From Oscillatoria sp. FACHB-1407 (GTDB lineage Bacteria > Cyanobacteriota > Cyanobacteriia > Elainellales > Elainellaceae), in NCBI RefSeq assembly GCF_014697545.1, contig NZ_JACJSA010000005.1, positions 310,001 to 374,000 of the forward strand: a stretch of 64,000 nucleotides of DNA, in the 5' to 3' direction. Positions 53,163-62,080 of the stretch are shown here, one piece after another (within the stretch, counting starts at the first letter, position 1; every line of letters begins with the position of its first letter). Under the pieces are notes generated by a model. The model was given only the letters and a program-made list of their open reading frames with translations. It ran no database searches and was not told the DNA's origin. Made by a program: the position numbers and the translations under genes.

Positions 53163-53987
53163 ATGCCTGAGCAAGAACAACTCGCGTTATTGACCCGTGG
53201 TGTTGATATTTGGAATGAATGGCGACAGACTTGCCATGACAGACCGTGTTTGGGTGAGGCGGATCTGAGTGCTGCCAAACTCAAAAAGATTAACTTTAGC
53301 GAAACAGACTTGAGTGCAACCACGCTAGTTGAGGCAGATTTGAGTGAAGCCGATTTAAGCAAGGCGATTCTGATTGAAACCATTCTCAGTCGAGCCAAGT
53401 TACGCAAAGCCGACCTGAGCGAAGCTTATTTAAGCCATGCTCTGTTAAATGAAGCGGCTCTGCATGAGGCACTGTTAACCGAAGCGGTTTTAATTGGGGC
53501 AAACCTGCGAGAGGCAAACTTTCGGAAAGCCAATCTCAAAGCAGCCATCTTGAGCCAAGCCGATCTCATTCGAGCTATTTTGAGTGAGGCAATACTAACC
53601 CATGCCAACTTGAGTGAAGCGGTTTTGATTGGGGCAATTTTAATCGAAGCCAACTTACGAGACGCCAATCTTGTCAATGCGAATTTGAGCCTTGCCGATT
53701 TGAGTCGTGCCGATCTGAGTCATGCCAATTTAGAAGGAGCAGACTTAAGTGGAGCCAGTTTAGCAGGGGCTATATTGACCGGGGTTAACTTAAACCGGGC
53801 GAATCTAACAGGGGTAGACCTGAGCATGGTTGATCTGAGCCAGGTCAATTTACAGGGGGTAAACTTAGACGGTGTTGCCGCTGACAAATCCACTTTACCT
53901 GCACAGGGTTTATCGCCTGCCGATGAGCAACCGTGGCTAACCCTGGAGGATTTTCAGCGATTAGGTGCCGACTGGGGGCACGGTTAA
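53163..53987 (+). CDS. Pentapeptide-repeat protein (first of a pair), 274 residues
   Basis: A beta-helical protein of about 35 A(D/N)LxX repeats from residue 37 to 250 (ADLSEADLSKAILIET, ANLREANFRKANLKAAIL, ADLSRADLSHANLEGADL). Most cyanobacterial members have unknown function. The ATG at 53163 is chosen by comparison with the paralogue at 54250: both have six residues before LALL, then an acidic/aromatic WNEW motif (DIWNEWRQ, DNWNEWWH). The upstream frame lacks that conservation. It ends with a short tail (LTLEDFQRLGAD). It is likely cytosolic. Confidence 0.85.
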   Translation: MPEQEQLALLTRGVDIWNEWRQTCHDRPCLGEADLSAAKLKKINFSETDLSATTLVEADLSEADLSKAILIETILSRAKLRKADLSEAYLSHALLNEAALHEALLTEAVLIGANLREANFRKANLKAAILSQADLIRAILSEAILTHANLSEAVLIGAILIEANLRDANLVNANLSLADLSRADLSHANLEGADLSGASLAGAILTGVNLNRANLTGVDLSMVDLSQVNLQGVNLDGVAADKSTLPAQGLSPADEQPWLTLEDFQRLGADWGHG

Positions 53988-54017
53988 CTAGTGTTGCGAA
54001 CACAAAGTTCTGCAATG

Positions 54018-54070
54018 TAGGGGGTTTGGGGGCTTCGCCCCCAAGAAGGGGTTTCACCCCGTCACCCCTT
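54018..54070. repeat. Family A hairpins between the pentapeptide genes
   Basis: GGGGGCTTCGCCCCC perfect hairpin followed by GGGGTTTCACCCC, the core of family A without clear outer ends. Confidence 0.6.
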
Positions 54071-54249
54071 TCAAAACTTATTTTTTGCTGTACTAGACGC
54101 GGTTAATTAACAGTGGCTTCATCGTAGCTTTGCCTTCCGCATCCGGATGCGATCGCCCCCTTTTGAAGAACTGAGGAAAGGCGAGCGATTTAACGCTGGC
54201 GTGTCATCAAGGGCAACGTTCATCTTTACTGTGACCCTACCCCAAACCT

Positions 54250-55077
54250 ATGGCAAATCGAGTATTGCTGGCTCTACTCCAACAGGGAGCAGACAACTGG
54301 AATGAATGGTGGCACACCCACCTGAGTGAGTCAGAGAGCAAACCGGATCTGAGCAAGGCTTCCCTCAGTGAGGTTGACCTCAACAGAGTGATTTTGCCAG
54401 GAGCCATCCTAATCGAGGCAAATCTGCGAGGAGCCAACCTGTCGCGTGCTCATCTCAGTCTTGCCGATTTTACCTTTGCCCAATTAGAGCACGTGGATTT
54501 GCGCTGGGCTAACTTGCAGGGGGCTCGCCTGCATACAGCGATCTTACAGGGGGCAAACTTAAGCGAAGCCTATCTGGAATCTGCCATCCTAACTCAAACA
54601 AATTTACAGGCAGCCCAACTGAAACAGGCAAACTTGACCAGAGTAAACGGCGATCGCGCCGATTTTAGATGGGCTGATTTGTCGGGCGCAAAACTGCAAG
54701 AAGCGACCTTGACGAACGCTGATCTGCGGGGGACTAATTTAACCGGAGCAAAGTTGATCAAAGCCGATTTACGTGGGGCAGATTTGAGCTTATCCGATCT
54801 GGTTGGGGCAAATCTAAGTGAGGCTAACCTGCAAGGTGCCAATTTGTGTGGAGCAGACCTGAGCCGAACTAACTTGAACAGTGCCAACTTGACAGGTACA
54901 AACTTACGAGAAGCCTATTTACGCGAAACCAACTTTAGTGCTGCCGATTTGCGAGAAGCCAATTTAACGAACGCTTACTGGCACAATGTGAATTTGACCG
55001 ATGCCAAGCTGAATTCAGTTGAACGGCGGGAGATTCAGGTACAGGGTGTCGCTCTGGCGCGGGGTCTATCGCTCTAA
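54250..55077 (+). CDS. Pentapeptide-repeat protein (second of a pair), 275 residues
   Basis: A paralogue of 53163-53987 with the same N-terminal LALLxxGxDxWNEW module and the same length, but with a more regular repeat run (ADLRGTNLTGAKLIKADLRG, ANLSEANLQGANLCGADLSR). The C-terminal repeats run to residue 260 and then to a short tail (VQGVALARGLSL). The pair is separated by 262 bases with a family A element (54018-54070), so they may be separately transcribed. The stop overlaps the convergent SLH gene by four bases. Confidence 0.87.
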   Translation: MANRVLLALLQQGADNWNEWWHTHLSESESKPDLSKASLSEVDLNRVILPGAILIEANLRGANLSRAHLSLADFTFAQLEHVDLRWANLQGARLHTAILQGANLSEAYLESAILTQTNLQAAQLKQANLTRVNGDRADFRWADLSGAKLQEATLTNADLRGTNLTGAKLIKADLRGADLSLSDLVGANLSEANLQGANLCGADLSRTNLNSANLTGTNLREAYLRETNFSAADLREANLTNAYWHNVNLTDAKLNSVERREIQVQGVALARGLSL

Positions 55078-57224
55078 CTCAAAAGCAGTTCATCGGTTAC
55101 CAGTCGCCGCACAATCTCCGTGACTTCCGCTGCCATACGGGCATCCAGTTCTGTTGCTTCGCGATCGCCATTTCCCAGTTTTTTTGCCCCAATCAGCGTC
55201 ATCCCCAGCGATCGCAACGGAGGCGACACACCCGTAGAGGAACCGCACCTGTGTTGATCCCAAAATTGCACATACGCGGTGTAGACCAATTCGGTGCGAT
55301 GTCGAATGCCACTGCGCCCAAACCCTAACTTAGAGATGATCACCGGGGAGGCAATCACTTCGGCTAACCCCAGACGGGCGATCGCCACATCTAAGTAGCG
55401 GGCAGAATCTACCCCCATGGCGCGAATAATACTCTCTAAGCTGTGCCACTGAGCACCGGGCAGTTGGGCATCAATCGACAGGTAGGGATGCCACGCCAGC
55501 ATCGTTACCAATCGAGTCATGTCATAGGTTGAAATTGAGTTATCTCCCCGGTGGCTGCCTCCAGAGGCTCTTAGCAACACTCGACGCAGGTGTTGATCCC
55601 ACAGTTCTGGAGCTTGAATAAAGTTGCCTTCCCCATACCGTCCACGAAATTCGAGTTGAGTGTTACCCGTAATCGCTTTCAGCCAGTTCTCCAAATTCTG
55701 TGGTGTCTCAAACTGCTTAAACATCGCAGCCAGGGAGTTTGAGCTACCAATGGAGGATTTATAGTTGACAATCTCAACCGCTAAATCATAGAAACTGAAG
55801 CCTCGACTACTCCTGCGAGGTCGGATCACGCCATTGTCGATATCTGCCTCTGCGATGCTGGAGTTGACCTTCGAGACGACATTGAGCAAGGGAATGATCT
55901 TCGTCGCACTCCACAGCTCGACGTTTGCCAGGGCATTTTTGCCCAACCAATGGGCTGTCAGTTGTCCATTCTCAAGTTTGCCCAGACAGACACAAGCTTG
56001 TTGAATGTCATCGTGCAAAAATGCAAGCCCCTGCGAATTAATCCGGGGCATCTCTCCACGATTGGGAAAAGGTTGCAACTGAGCAGACGACTGCGGCTCA
56101 GATAGCGCAGGAACATCAGAGTTGACTTCAGACGGAGCACGCCTTCCCGTTTGAGAATGCACTACAGACACTGCTTGGGGTTCTTGTTTTTGGCGTAGTA
56201 GATAGATTGGGTAATGCTTCACTTCAGCCGCATAGGGTGATCCCTCAATCCCCTTGTCTAAAAATGCCAGTGCGGCTGCACTAAAGCCTTTCTCCTGTTG
56301 CAGGTATTCCGCAAAAATTCTGTCGCGGTTGCGGGCTTGTTCCAGAATGAAGCACACAGGTTCCAGGGTGAGTAGGATGCGTGCCAGCGTGATGTCGAGA
56401 TTTTGGGTATTGCGATTGGGTAATTCTAAAATTCGGCAAAAATCAATTAGAGCCGCTTCTGTAGCGGGAGTGTATTTGCCCGTAATGGCTGCTGCCGGAT
56501 AAAGCCGCAAAGCACTGAGCCGGGTTTGAATCTGTTTCACCAGTTGACCGTTGCCGCGCAGCAACCCAAACGGCACGGCATCCGTCTCGGAAATGGTTTC
56601 TAGTCCTGCGCTCCAGGTGACGTATTGACGGGGAACTGAGTCCGGTTGACGAAAGGTCTGACAGAGCATGGCAGCAATCTCTGCCCGTGTCACAGATTGA
56701 TGGGGTCGCAGTTGCCGCACATCGGGATAGCTGACGACTAAACCTGCCAGAGTGGCTGAAGCGATCGCCCCCTGCGCAAAACCCGGCACCTTCTCTGCAT
56801 CATCAAAATAAGCCTCCAAAATCCTGTTGGGAAAGAGAGGTAGGGCATAATTTAGCCCCTTCACCAACACCATCAACGCCTCTAACCGGGACAGTGCATT
56901 GTCAGGACGAAAGGTGCGATCGTTGTAGCCCGAAAACAACCCCCGCTCATAAACCCATTTCACGGCATTACTTGCCCAATGCAGCCCAGGCACATCTACA
57001 AAAGCTTGCGCTTCTCGCACGGGCAATGCCCTTGGGAAAACCCAGTACATTAGCACGGCAAACTCGCCTCGTTTAATGGGCGCATCTGGACGAAACTGCC
57101 CATTTTGATCGCCTTTTACTAAATCACGTTGAGCGAGTTCAACAATGCACTCTTTGGCCCAATGATTCTCGATATCCGAGAAAAGACGAGTCGATTGACG
57201 AGGATTGCCACGAGCGGTTCGCAT
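55074..57224 (-). CDS. SLH-domain, PG-binding and serine hydrolase-like fusion, 716 residues
   Basis: Residues 13-200 hold three SLH-like repeats (FSDIENHWAKECIVELAQRD; FVDVPGLHWASNAVKWVYER; a third ending VTRAEIAAMLCQTF). Residues about 228-285 resemble a PG_binding module (LVKQIQTRLSALRLYPAAAI). Residues 420-716 resemble a beta-lactamase/PBP-like serine hydrolase: SATK (an SxxK motif) in VELWSATKIIPLLNVV, and FSFYDLAVEIVNYKSS nearby. The protein has no visible signal peptide, although its domains act outside the cytoplasm; an in-frame stop lies just upstream, so the start is not simply further back. Non-classical export or an annotation gap is possible. Function: likely cell-wall-related, not proven. 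Confidence 0.8.
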   Translation of the reverse strand: MRTARGNPRQSTRLFSDIENHWAKECIVELAQRDLVKGDQNGQFRPDAPIKRGEFAVLMYWVFPRALPVREAQAFVDVPGLHWASNAVKWVYERGLFSGYNDRTFRPDNALSRLEALMVLVKGLNYALPLFPNRILEAYFDDAEKVPGFAQGAIASATLAGLVVSYPDVRQLRPHQSVTRAEIAAMLCQTFRQPDSVPRQYVTWSAGLETISETDAVPFGLLRGNGQLVKQIQTRLSALRLYPAAAITGKYTPATEAALIDFCRILELPNRNTQNLDITLARILLTLEPVCFILEQARNRDRIFAEYLQQEKGFSAAALAFLDKGIEGSPYAAEVKHYPIYLLRQKQEPQAVSVVHSQTGRRAPSEVNSDVPALSEPQSSAQLQPFPNRGEMPRINSQGLAFLHDDIQQACVCLGKLENGQLTAHWLGKNALANVELWSATKIIPLLNVVSKVNSSIAEADIDNGVIRPRRSSRGFSFYDLAVEIVNYKSSIGSSNSLAAMFKQFETPQNLENWLKAITGNTQLEFRGRYGEGNFIQAPELWDQHLRRVLLRASGGSHRGDNSISTYDMTRLVTMLAWHPYLSIDAQLPGAQWHSLESIIRAMGVDSARYLDVAIARLGLAEVIASPVIISKLGFGRSGIRHRTELVYTAYVQFWDQHRCGSSTGVSPPLRSLGMTLIGAKKLGNGDREATELDARMAAEVTEIVRRLVTDELLLS

Positions 57225-57566
57225 TAATTCAGGTGTCTAATCAGCAAGTTGCACTATCTTTAACATTTTTTAATAGCGAGAGAAAGCAATTTAGCTATTT
57301 ATCACAGGCAACCCCTTAATCCCGAATGACTCATAACCAACATCATTCCTGCGCTATTGGTTAATCGTGTGCATCTGCTCAAGCCATATATTGTGTATCA
57401 AGTACAGCCAAAAATGAATTTCGTCGGTATAGTACGACTTACAGCAATTTTCATTTGCGTATGCCACACTGACCGTTTGCATTGCTTGAATTCATGGGTG
57501 TTCCCTGTGTGGCACTCGTTTGAAAACCGCTGTAACTCAAGTTGCTCAATGGTAAGGTGAGGAGCC
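57225..57566. other. Intergenic region, nothing recognised
   Basis: Divergent promoter region between the SLH protein and the DUF2283 gene. AT-rich near 57240-57300. I see no repeat or RNA. Confidence 0.35.
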
Positions 57567-57764
57567 ATGAAAGTTATCTACGACGGTGCAACAGATGTAC
57601 TACAAATCATCTTTCGGGATGTTCCGATTGAAGATTTTAGTGAGGACCGTTCTGGAGTCACCATTGACTATGATGCGGATGACAATATCATTGCTCTTGA
57701 AATTCGAGATGCCTCCAAGATGATTGAAGATCCGCGATCGCTCAAACATATCGTCTTAGACTAA
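57567..57764 (+). CDS. DUF2283 family protein
   Basis: A 65-residue protein with the family shape: MKVIYDGATDVLQIIFRDVP, then VTIDYDADDNIIALEIRDAS. DUF2283 proteins are small beta-rich proteins found in many bacteria, function unknown; some sit beside toxin-antitoxin genes, but no toxin is adjacent here. GTGAGGAG lies just upstream of the ATG. The membrane protein gene follows after 65 bases. Confidence 0.82.
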   Translation: MKVIYDGATDVLQIIFRDVPIEDFSEDRSGVTIDYDADDNIIALEIRDASKMIEDPRSLKHIVLD

Positions 57765-57829
57765 CCAGCGTTGACCCCAGTGAGTTTAGGTTAGAGTGTT
57801 CTGGATTGGCTGGTCAGAATCGGAATGCC

Positions 57830-58639
57830 ATGAAAATTTTGGAACACACATCAACTCGGTTGACCTTGCAGCGTCACCCAACAGGGATGTCCTGGTTTTT
57901 GTTAGGGATTCTGTGGTTGTTTGGTGGGTCATTTTCGGGAATAGGCGTCTTAATTGCTCAGGCTGTGAGTGTGCGATCGCTCATGTGTCAGCGTGTAGAA
58001 GCAACCCAGGTGAACTGCGAATTGACCGAAGGCAATGTCTTTAATGCTCCTGTCAATACGACAGCGATCGCCGCACTCCAAGAAGCCACTGTTGCAACGG
58101 ATCCCTTAGGTGAAGCCCCTGCCTACAGTGTCATACTCTATTCCCAAACAAAGGAACTTGAGTTCAGTAACAGCAACGACCGTGGATCACAGGAGGCGAT
58201 CGCTCGACAATTAAATGAATTCATTCAGAATGCGGCTGAAACCCGCATTAACTTACAGGACGACGATCGTGGATTACAACTATGGGTGAGTGCTGGCTTT
58301 TTGTTAGGCGGGCTGGGTCTTATGGTCTGGGGGATTAATTTACAAGAAGTCGCGACTTACACATTTGATAAACCCCAAAATAGCCTTACTCTCAATCGCC
58401 ACACACTCCTGCGACATCAGACTACAACCTGGAGACTGGAGTGCTTTAAGTGGGCTTTTTTGCTCGATGAAACGGGTCAGGCTTCTACAATTCTTCTAGA
58501 GGTTCAATGTCCAGAGTCGCAAAGCCATCATCCCCCTGAAAGAGTGCAGTTAACGAATGCTGTGTACACCTACACAAGAGCTTCTCAACAGGAATTGGTC
58601 AATTTAGTGAATCAATTTGCCAGTTCCAAACAGCAATAA
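57830..58639 (+). CDS. Two-span membrane protein of unknown function, 269 residues
   Basis: Transmembrane segments at about residues 24-45 (MSWFLLGILWLFGGSFSGIG) and 150-170 (FLLGGLGLMVWGIN). An extracytoplasmic loop of about 100 residues lies between them, and a cytosolic C-terminal domain follows (YTFDKPQNSLTLNRHTLLR, like a PH-type or bPH1 fold often seen in such proteins). ATG at 57830 starts just before the first helix. Unknown function. Confidence 0.65.
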   Translation: MKILEHTSTRLTLQRHPTGMSWFLLGILWLFGGSFSGIGVLIAQAVSVRSLMCQRVEATQVNCELTEGNVFNAPVNTTAIAALQEATVATDPLGEAPAYSVILYSQTKELEFSNSNDRGSQEAIARQLNEFIQNAAETRINLQDDDRGLQLWVSAGFLLGGLGLMVWGINLQEVATYTFDKPQNSLTLNRHTLLRHQTTTWRLECFKWAFLLDETGQASTILLEVQCPESQSHHPPERVQLTNAVYTYTRASQQELVNLVNQFASSKQQ

Positions 58640-58668
58640 AAAAGCAGAGCCAATCATGACTCTGCTTA
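58636..58668. terminator. Terminator hairpin between convergent genes
   Basis: AAGCAGAG / CTCTGCTT stem with a 10-base loop immediately follows the stop of the membrane-protein gene. On the minus strand TTTTTT follows the stem, so it can also serve the Hsp20 gene, which ends at 58822 about 150 bases upstream on that strand. Confidence 0.65.
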
Positions 58669-58708
58669 TGACTCATCTAGCCAACGCCCCATCGAATGTG
58701 GCTACGGC

Positions 58709-58813
58709 TATATAGCAACTGTCCAGATCCTTGAGACAAGGGGGTTTGGGGGCTGTGCCCCAACCAAAGGTTCCAACCCTGCACCCCGTCCTAACCAATC
58801 CTTCGGTTGCTAG
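58709..58813 (+). repeat. Dispersed repeat family A, short form
   Basis: Terminal inverted repeat TAGCAAC ... GTTGCTA, GGGGGCTGTGCCCC hairpin, GGTTCCAACC, CCGTCCTAACC box. It ends just before the stop of the Hsp20 gene. Confidence 0.7.
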
Positions 58814-58821
58814 AAGGCAAC

Positions 58822-59289
58822 TTAGGCAGCTTGACCATCTGCGATCGCTGGAGTGTCGTTGGTCAAGCTGATTTTAACGACGGAATTACGAGCTTCAGCG
58901 ACTTTAGGCAATGTCAAGTTCAATACACCATCTTTGTACTCTGCTTGTACCTGGTCATTCTGAACGGCGACAGGCAGAGGAATCACACGTTGGAACTTGC
59001 CGTAGCGGAACTCAGAACGAATCACGCCGTTCTCATCGGTTTTAGACTCGTGGCGTTGTTCACCGGAGATTGAAACCGCTTTTTTGCTCACTTGGATATC
59101 CAGATCTTTAGCGTCGATACCAGGAAGTTGAGCACGCAATGTGACGTTGTCGCCAGCATCTTTCAGCTCGATCGCGGGTGCCCAGGTAGGTTGTGTTTGG
59201 GTCGCAGGAGCCAGCTCATTGAAGAGACTATCAAACTGACGGCGCATCATTTCCATTTCGCGAAGGGGTTGCCAGTAACGTACTAACAT
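58822..59289 (-). CDS. hspA: Small heat-shock protein, Hsp20/alpha-crystallin family
   Basis: A 155-residue holdase chaperone. N-terminal MLVRYWQPLREMEMMRRQFD is typical of cyanobacterial Hsp17/HspA; the alpha-crystallin domain (residues about 48-135) has LRAQLPGIDAKDLDIQVSKK and ends KDGVLNLTLPKVAE with the conserved A/G-x-L-x-x-x-L/P pattern. The ATG at 59289 is chosen from family length; an in-frame frame to 59400 adds unconserved residues. No GGAG-like site is visible; cyanobacterial hspA genes are often controlled by CIRCE or a thermosensing leader, but I see no CIRCE palindrome here. Confidence 0.88.
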   Translation of the reverse strand: MLVRYWQPLREMEMMRRQFDSLFNELAPATQTQPTWAPAIELKDAGDNVTLRAQLPGIDAKDLDIQVSKKAVSISGEQRHESKTDENGVIRSEFRYGKFQRVIPLPVAVQNDQVQAEYKDGVLNLTLPKVAEARNSVVKISLTNDTPAIADGQAA

Positions 59290-59406
59290 AGGTCGATGTG
59301 AGGAACGATTAGAAACTACAAACTTCATGTTTCTATAGTGCTCTAATCCAGACAGAGTAGGGGTTAGGTAAACTCCACTAAAATGGTCGAGATTCCCCAA
59401 CTTTGA

Positions 59407-60237
59407 TTAAGCCCACTGTGTTTCAAAGGCATCCTGACCTGTGCCATACACCACATCTCCGTAGTGCTGCCAGTGTGCTAATTCGGAAGCGGTGAGCAGG
59501 GGCTTATGTAGCACCTCCAGATTGCTCGTCAATTCAGCCAGGGCTGCGGGAGAGGTTAATGCAAGCCGGACTGCACCGGGATGCAATGAAAATTGGTAAC
59601 ATTCTGCGGCGGTTGGAGGTCGATCTAACCCACTAAGCATCTGCGGCGAAGTTTCCCGCAGGGGTAACCGCAATAAGGTTGCCCAACGGGTACAGGTAAA
59701 GGCAATTACCGGGATATCAGCTTGAACTGCTGCCGGAAACAGGTCTATTTCGGCTTTGCGATGCGCCATGTTGTAGCGATGCATCAACACATCACATTGA
59801 TGAAGGTGAATCAGATTCAGGGCGATCGCCCGATTGTGGGTGCTCATTCCCACATAGCGGATGTAGCCCTTTGCCTTCCAGTCGTAGAATGTGTCAGCCA
59901 GATGTTGAATATCATTGGGGTCGTCCTTCGGTGAAATATACTCTCCAAAAAAGGCATCCACGAGGTCTACATTGAGAGTTTGGCGAATGCGATCGAGGGT
60001 ATGGTTTAACGTTTGGCGATCGCGCTTTTCACTGCCCAACGCGACAAAAATCGATTCTCGGTGGGTTGCCAATAGCAGGTTTAACTCATCCAGAAACAGG
60101 CGAGAAGGCAAGCTATAGGAAAAGAAGTAGTTAATACCTGCTGCAAAAGCCGCTCTGACACAGCCAGTTTCCTTCAGGTATTGGCTAGCTAAACCCAAAC
60201 GACTCACAGGGGTGTTATCTAAAGTTGTGAGTTCCAT
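59407..60237 (-). CDS. Aldo-keto reductase-like protein with degenerate active site
   Basis: A 276-residue (beta/alpha)8-type protein: ELTTLDNTPVSRLGLASQYL, AFAAGINYFFSYSLPS, VDLVDAFFGEYISP, GYIRYVGMSTHNRA. The family's catalytic tetrad Asp-Tyr-Lys-His is only partly kept: the usual GxNxxDTA-x-x-YG reads GINYFFSYSLPS, with no Asp or the following YG; the Lys (LGSEKRD) and His (STHN) are present. GGAG seven bases before the ATG at 60237 supports the start. Probably not a normal NAD(P)H oxidoreductase. Confidence 0.78.
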   Translation of the reverse strand: MELTTLDNTPVSRLGLASQYLKETGCVRAAFAAGINYFFSYSLPSRLFLDELNLLLATHRESIFVALGSEKRDRQTLNHTLDRIRQTLNVDLVDAFFGEYISPKDDPNDIQHLADTFYDWKAKGYIRYVGMSTHNRAIALNLIHLHQCDVLMHRYNMAHRKAEIDLFPAAVQADIPVIAFTCTRWATLLRLPLRETSPQMLSGLDRPPTAAECYQFSLHPGAVRLALTSPAALAELTSNLEVLHKPLLTASELAHWQHYGDVVYGTGQDAFETQWA

Positions 60238-60429
60238 ACAGTAGCTCCAGCGAGACATTCTAGAGTGTTGTATCTTTCGTTCCAGGATGAGTCGTTTTGC
60301 TGCCCCAATCTGGATTGTGCAGTGCCATTCTCGGCATTGGCATCCATGTGGGTATCGGTGAAAACCATTCTCCTAGCAGGGATGAAGCCTGTCCCAGATG
60401 CAGACCTCGCTATATTCAGGTCTACATTC

Positions 60430-60522
60430 TATAGCGATCCTAAATCGTTTGTGAAAGTGCCCGCCCAATGGGCGGGCACTTTCACAAACAGCTTTTTTCA
60501 CACATCAAATAGGATTGCTATA
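60430..60522. repeat. 93-base nested inverted-repeat element
   Basis: Outer arms TATAGCGATCCTAAA and AAATAGGATTGCTATA (imperfect inverted repeats) bracket a perfect 19-base stem TTTGTGAAAGTGCCCGCCC / GGGCGGGCACTTTCACAAA with loop AAT (60448-60488). A one-ended relative (CATAGCAGTCCTAAATCGATC) lies at 25300-25325. This looks like a small non-autonomous mobile element (MITE) or a REP-like sequence. The right arm is followed by CAGCTTTTTTC, so it can also stop transcription. Confidence 0.75.
60448..60498 (+). terminator. Strong hairpin with T-run
   Basis: The perfect 19-base stem is followed by CAGCTTTTTTC, the shape of a rho-independent terminator for plus-strand transcription. It lies upstream of leuD, so it may block read-through from upstream or simply be part of the repeat element. 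Confidence 0.45.
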
Positions 60523-60808
60523 TAGTCTTACGCACATACGCTGAAGAAGAGGGATTGTAGGGGCTGTGCTCCGTTCTAAGAGGTGCCTGAGCAGTTTTCG
60601 GCGGTTAGAACCGCGACGACAAGAACAAAGCCCACTGAAACAACCGTGCACCGAATTTGGAAGGAAGCAGAGATCCGTGTACACAGTAGCCCTTAGATGG
60701 GGATGGGTGCTCCTTCGCCAGACATTCCTTTTCCTGCTGTAAACTAGATAGTCTGGATTGAGCACCAGTTCACTGCAAATTTTTTGGGTTGGGGTTAGAG
60801 ATTATTTC

Positions 60809-61414
60809 ATGAGCCAAATTAAATCAGTTACAGGACGCGGAATTCCATTAGTAGGCGATGACATCGACACCGATCGCATCATTCCGGCTCGTTTTCTTAA
60901 ATGTGTGACCTTCGATGGGCTGGGCGAACATGCGTTTGAAGACGATCGCGCCCAAACCAAAGGTCAACACTCCTTTGATCAACCCCAATATCAAGGGGCT
61001 ACCGTTCTCATCGTCAACCGCAACTTTGGCTGTGGCTCCTCTCGCGAACACGCACCCCAGGCGATCGCCAAATGGGGTATTCAAACCCTTATTGGCGAGA
61101 GTTTCGCCGAGATTTTCTTTGGCAACTGTGTCGCCATGGGGATTCCCTGTGTGACGGCTGACCATGACACGGTTCAACGCCTACAGGAATTGGTAGCCGC
61201 CAATCCTCAGACCTCCGTTGAAGTCAATCTTGAAACCATGCAAGTGACCTGTGGTGACTTTGTAGGAGCTATTCACATGGGAGACGGTCCCAAAAATATG
61301 TTCCTCTCTGGGAATTGGGATGCCTGTGGACAACTCGTATCACAAGCCAACAGCATTAAAACCACCGCAACCCAACTGCCCTACATTTCCTGGAGCAAAG
61401 TTGCCGTTGGGTAA
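60809..61414 (+). CDS. leuD: 3-isopropylmalate dehydratase, small subunit
   Basis: A 201-residue protein forming the swivel subunit of leucine-pathway isopropylmalate isomerase with LeuC (not in the window). Hallmarks: [38 protein letters not shown] (written here as [15 protein letters not shown]), [12 protein letters not shown], and [10 protein letters not shown]. The ATG at 60809 is preferred over an in-frame ATG at 60758, because the family starts close to this residue. A strong terminator follows. Confidence 0.93.
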   Translation: MSQIKSVTGRGIPLVGDDIDTDRIIPARFLKCVTFDGLGEHAFEDDRAQTKGQHSFDQPQYQGATVLIVNRNFGCGSSREHAPQAIAKWGIQTLIGESFAEIFFGNCVAMGIPCVTADHDTVQRLQELVAANPQTSVEVNLETMQVTCGDFVGAIHMGDGPKNMFLSGNWDACGQLVSQANSIKTTATQLPYISWSKVAVG

Positions 61415-61550
61415 ATCCATCTCGCCACCAACGATGAACCTGAGCTTGAGCCAGTTTGGTGGTTGAACCCGTAGCGACAGGAGCATCCCCTGCGTTAGTA
61501 GAATAGCCCCCAGTAATTATCAAGCTTGACCGTTCAGGTTTGGTGTTGCC

Positions 61551-61612
61551 CAATCCGCCTGATGTTGAACTTGCCTAACCGCAAAGTTAAACATTGGGCG
61601 GGTTGCTTTTTT
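61551..61612 (+). terminator. Rho-independent terminator of leuD
   Basis: CAATCCGCC pairs with GGCGGGTTG (one wobble), with inner ATGTT/AACAT and AACTT/AAGTT pairs, followed by CTTTTTT. About 140 bases after the leuD stop. Confidence 0.75.
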
Positions 61613-62060
61613 GAAGCTTGCCACTAGCTTCCTGTCAGGCATGGATTCATGCAGGTGGAGCCTCCGTAATTCCATTTCCAAGCTCCTACTTGGAAATGAG
61701 GTCTGTATGAGATTTGTTGGCGGAGGGAGTGGCAGGAGAGGAACATCTCAGCAGGAATGCGATTGCACTGACGCAACCCCTTCTAACCAAAATTTTACGT
61801 GGAATCACCAGGGACACTGAAATTTAAAGTATAAAAAACTACTTTTATTTTTTGGCAGTGGTAAATTAAGCGAATTTGATCGGTTCCTGTTTTTTTTAGC
61901 TTATGAGTTGGAACATCAAATTCGTCATCTGAGGTTTTTTTGTATTTGAAATTTTATCTTCTGCAAAAAATAGAAGGATGCATCATCCTAGAATCAATGT
62001 TTTTCAATACCTAAAGCAGTTATTTCTAACGGATTTTATTTCTAAAGTTCCCAAAATTCC

Positions 62061-62080
62061 TCCGGATTCAACAATCCGGA
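62061..62080 (+). promoter_or_regulatory. Hairpin in the pilin leader
   Basis: Perfect eight-base stem TCCGGATT / AATCCGGA with loop CAAC, 174 bases before the pilin start codon. Its role is unknown; a stabilising or regulatory leader structure is possible. Confidence 0.35.

Larger units (their letters stand above)
60238..60808. other. Intergenic region with a hairpin element
   Basis: Contains the 93-base hairpin element (60430-60522), a family B fragment near 60600-60630 (TTCGGCGGTTAGAACCGCG) and the TGTACACAGTAGCCC box near 60680 shared with 6040. No gene. Confidence 0.5.
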
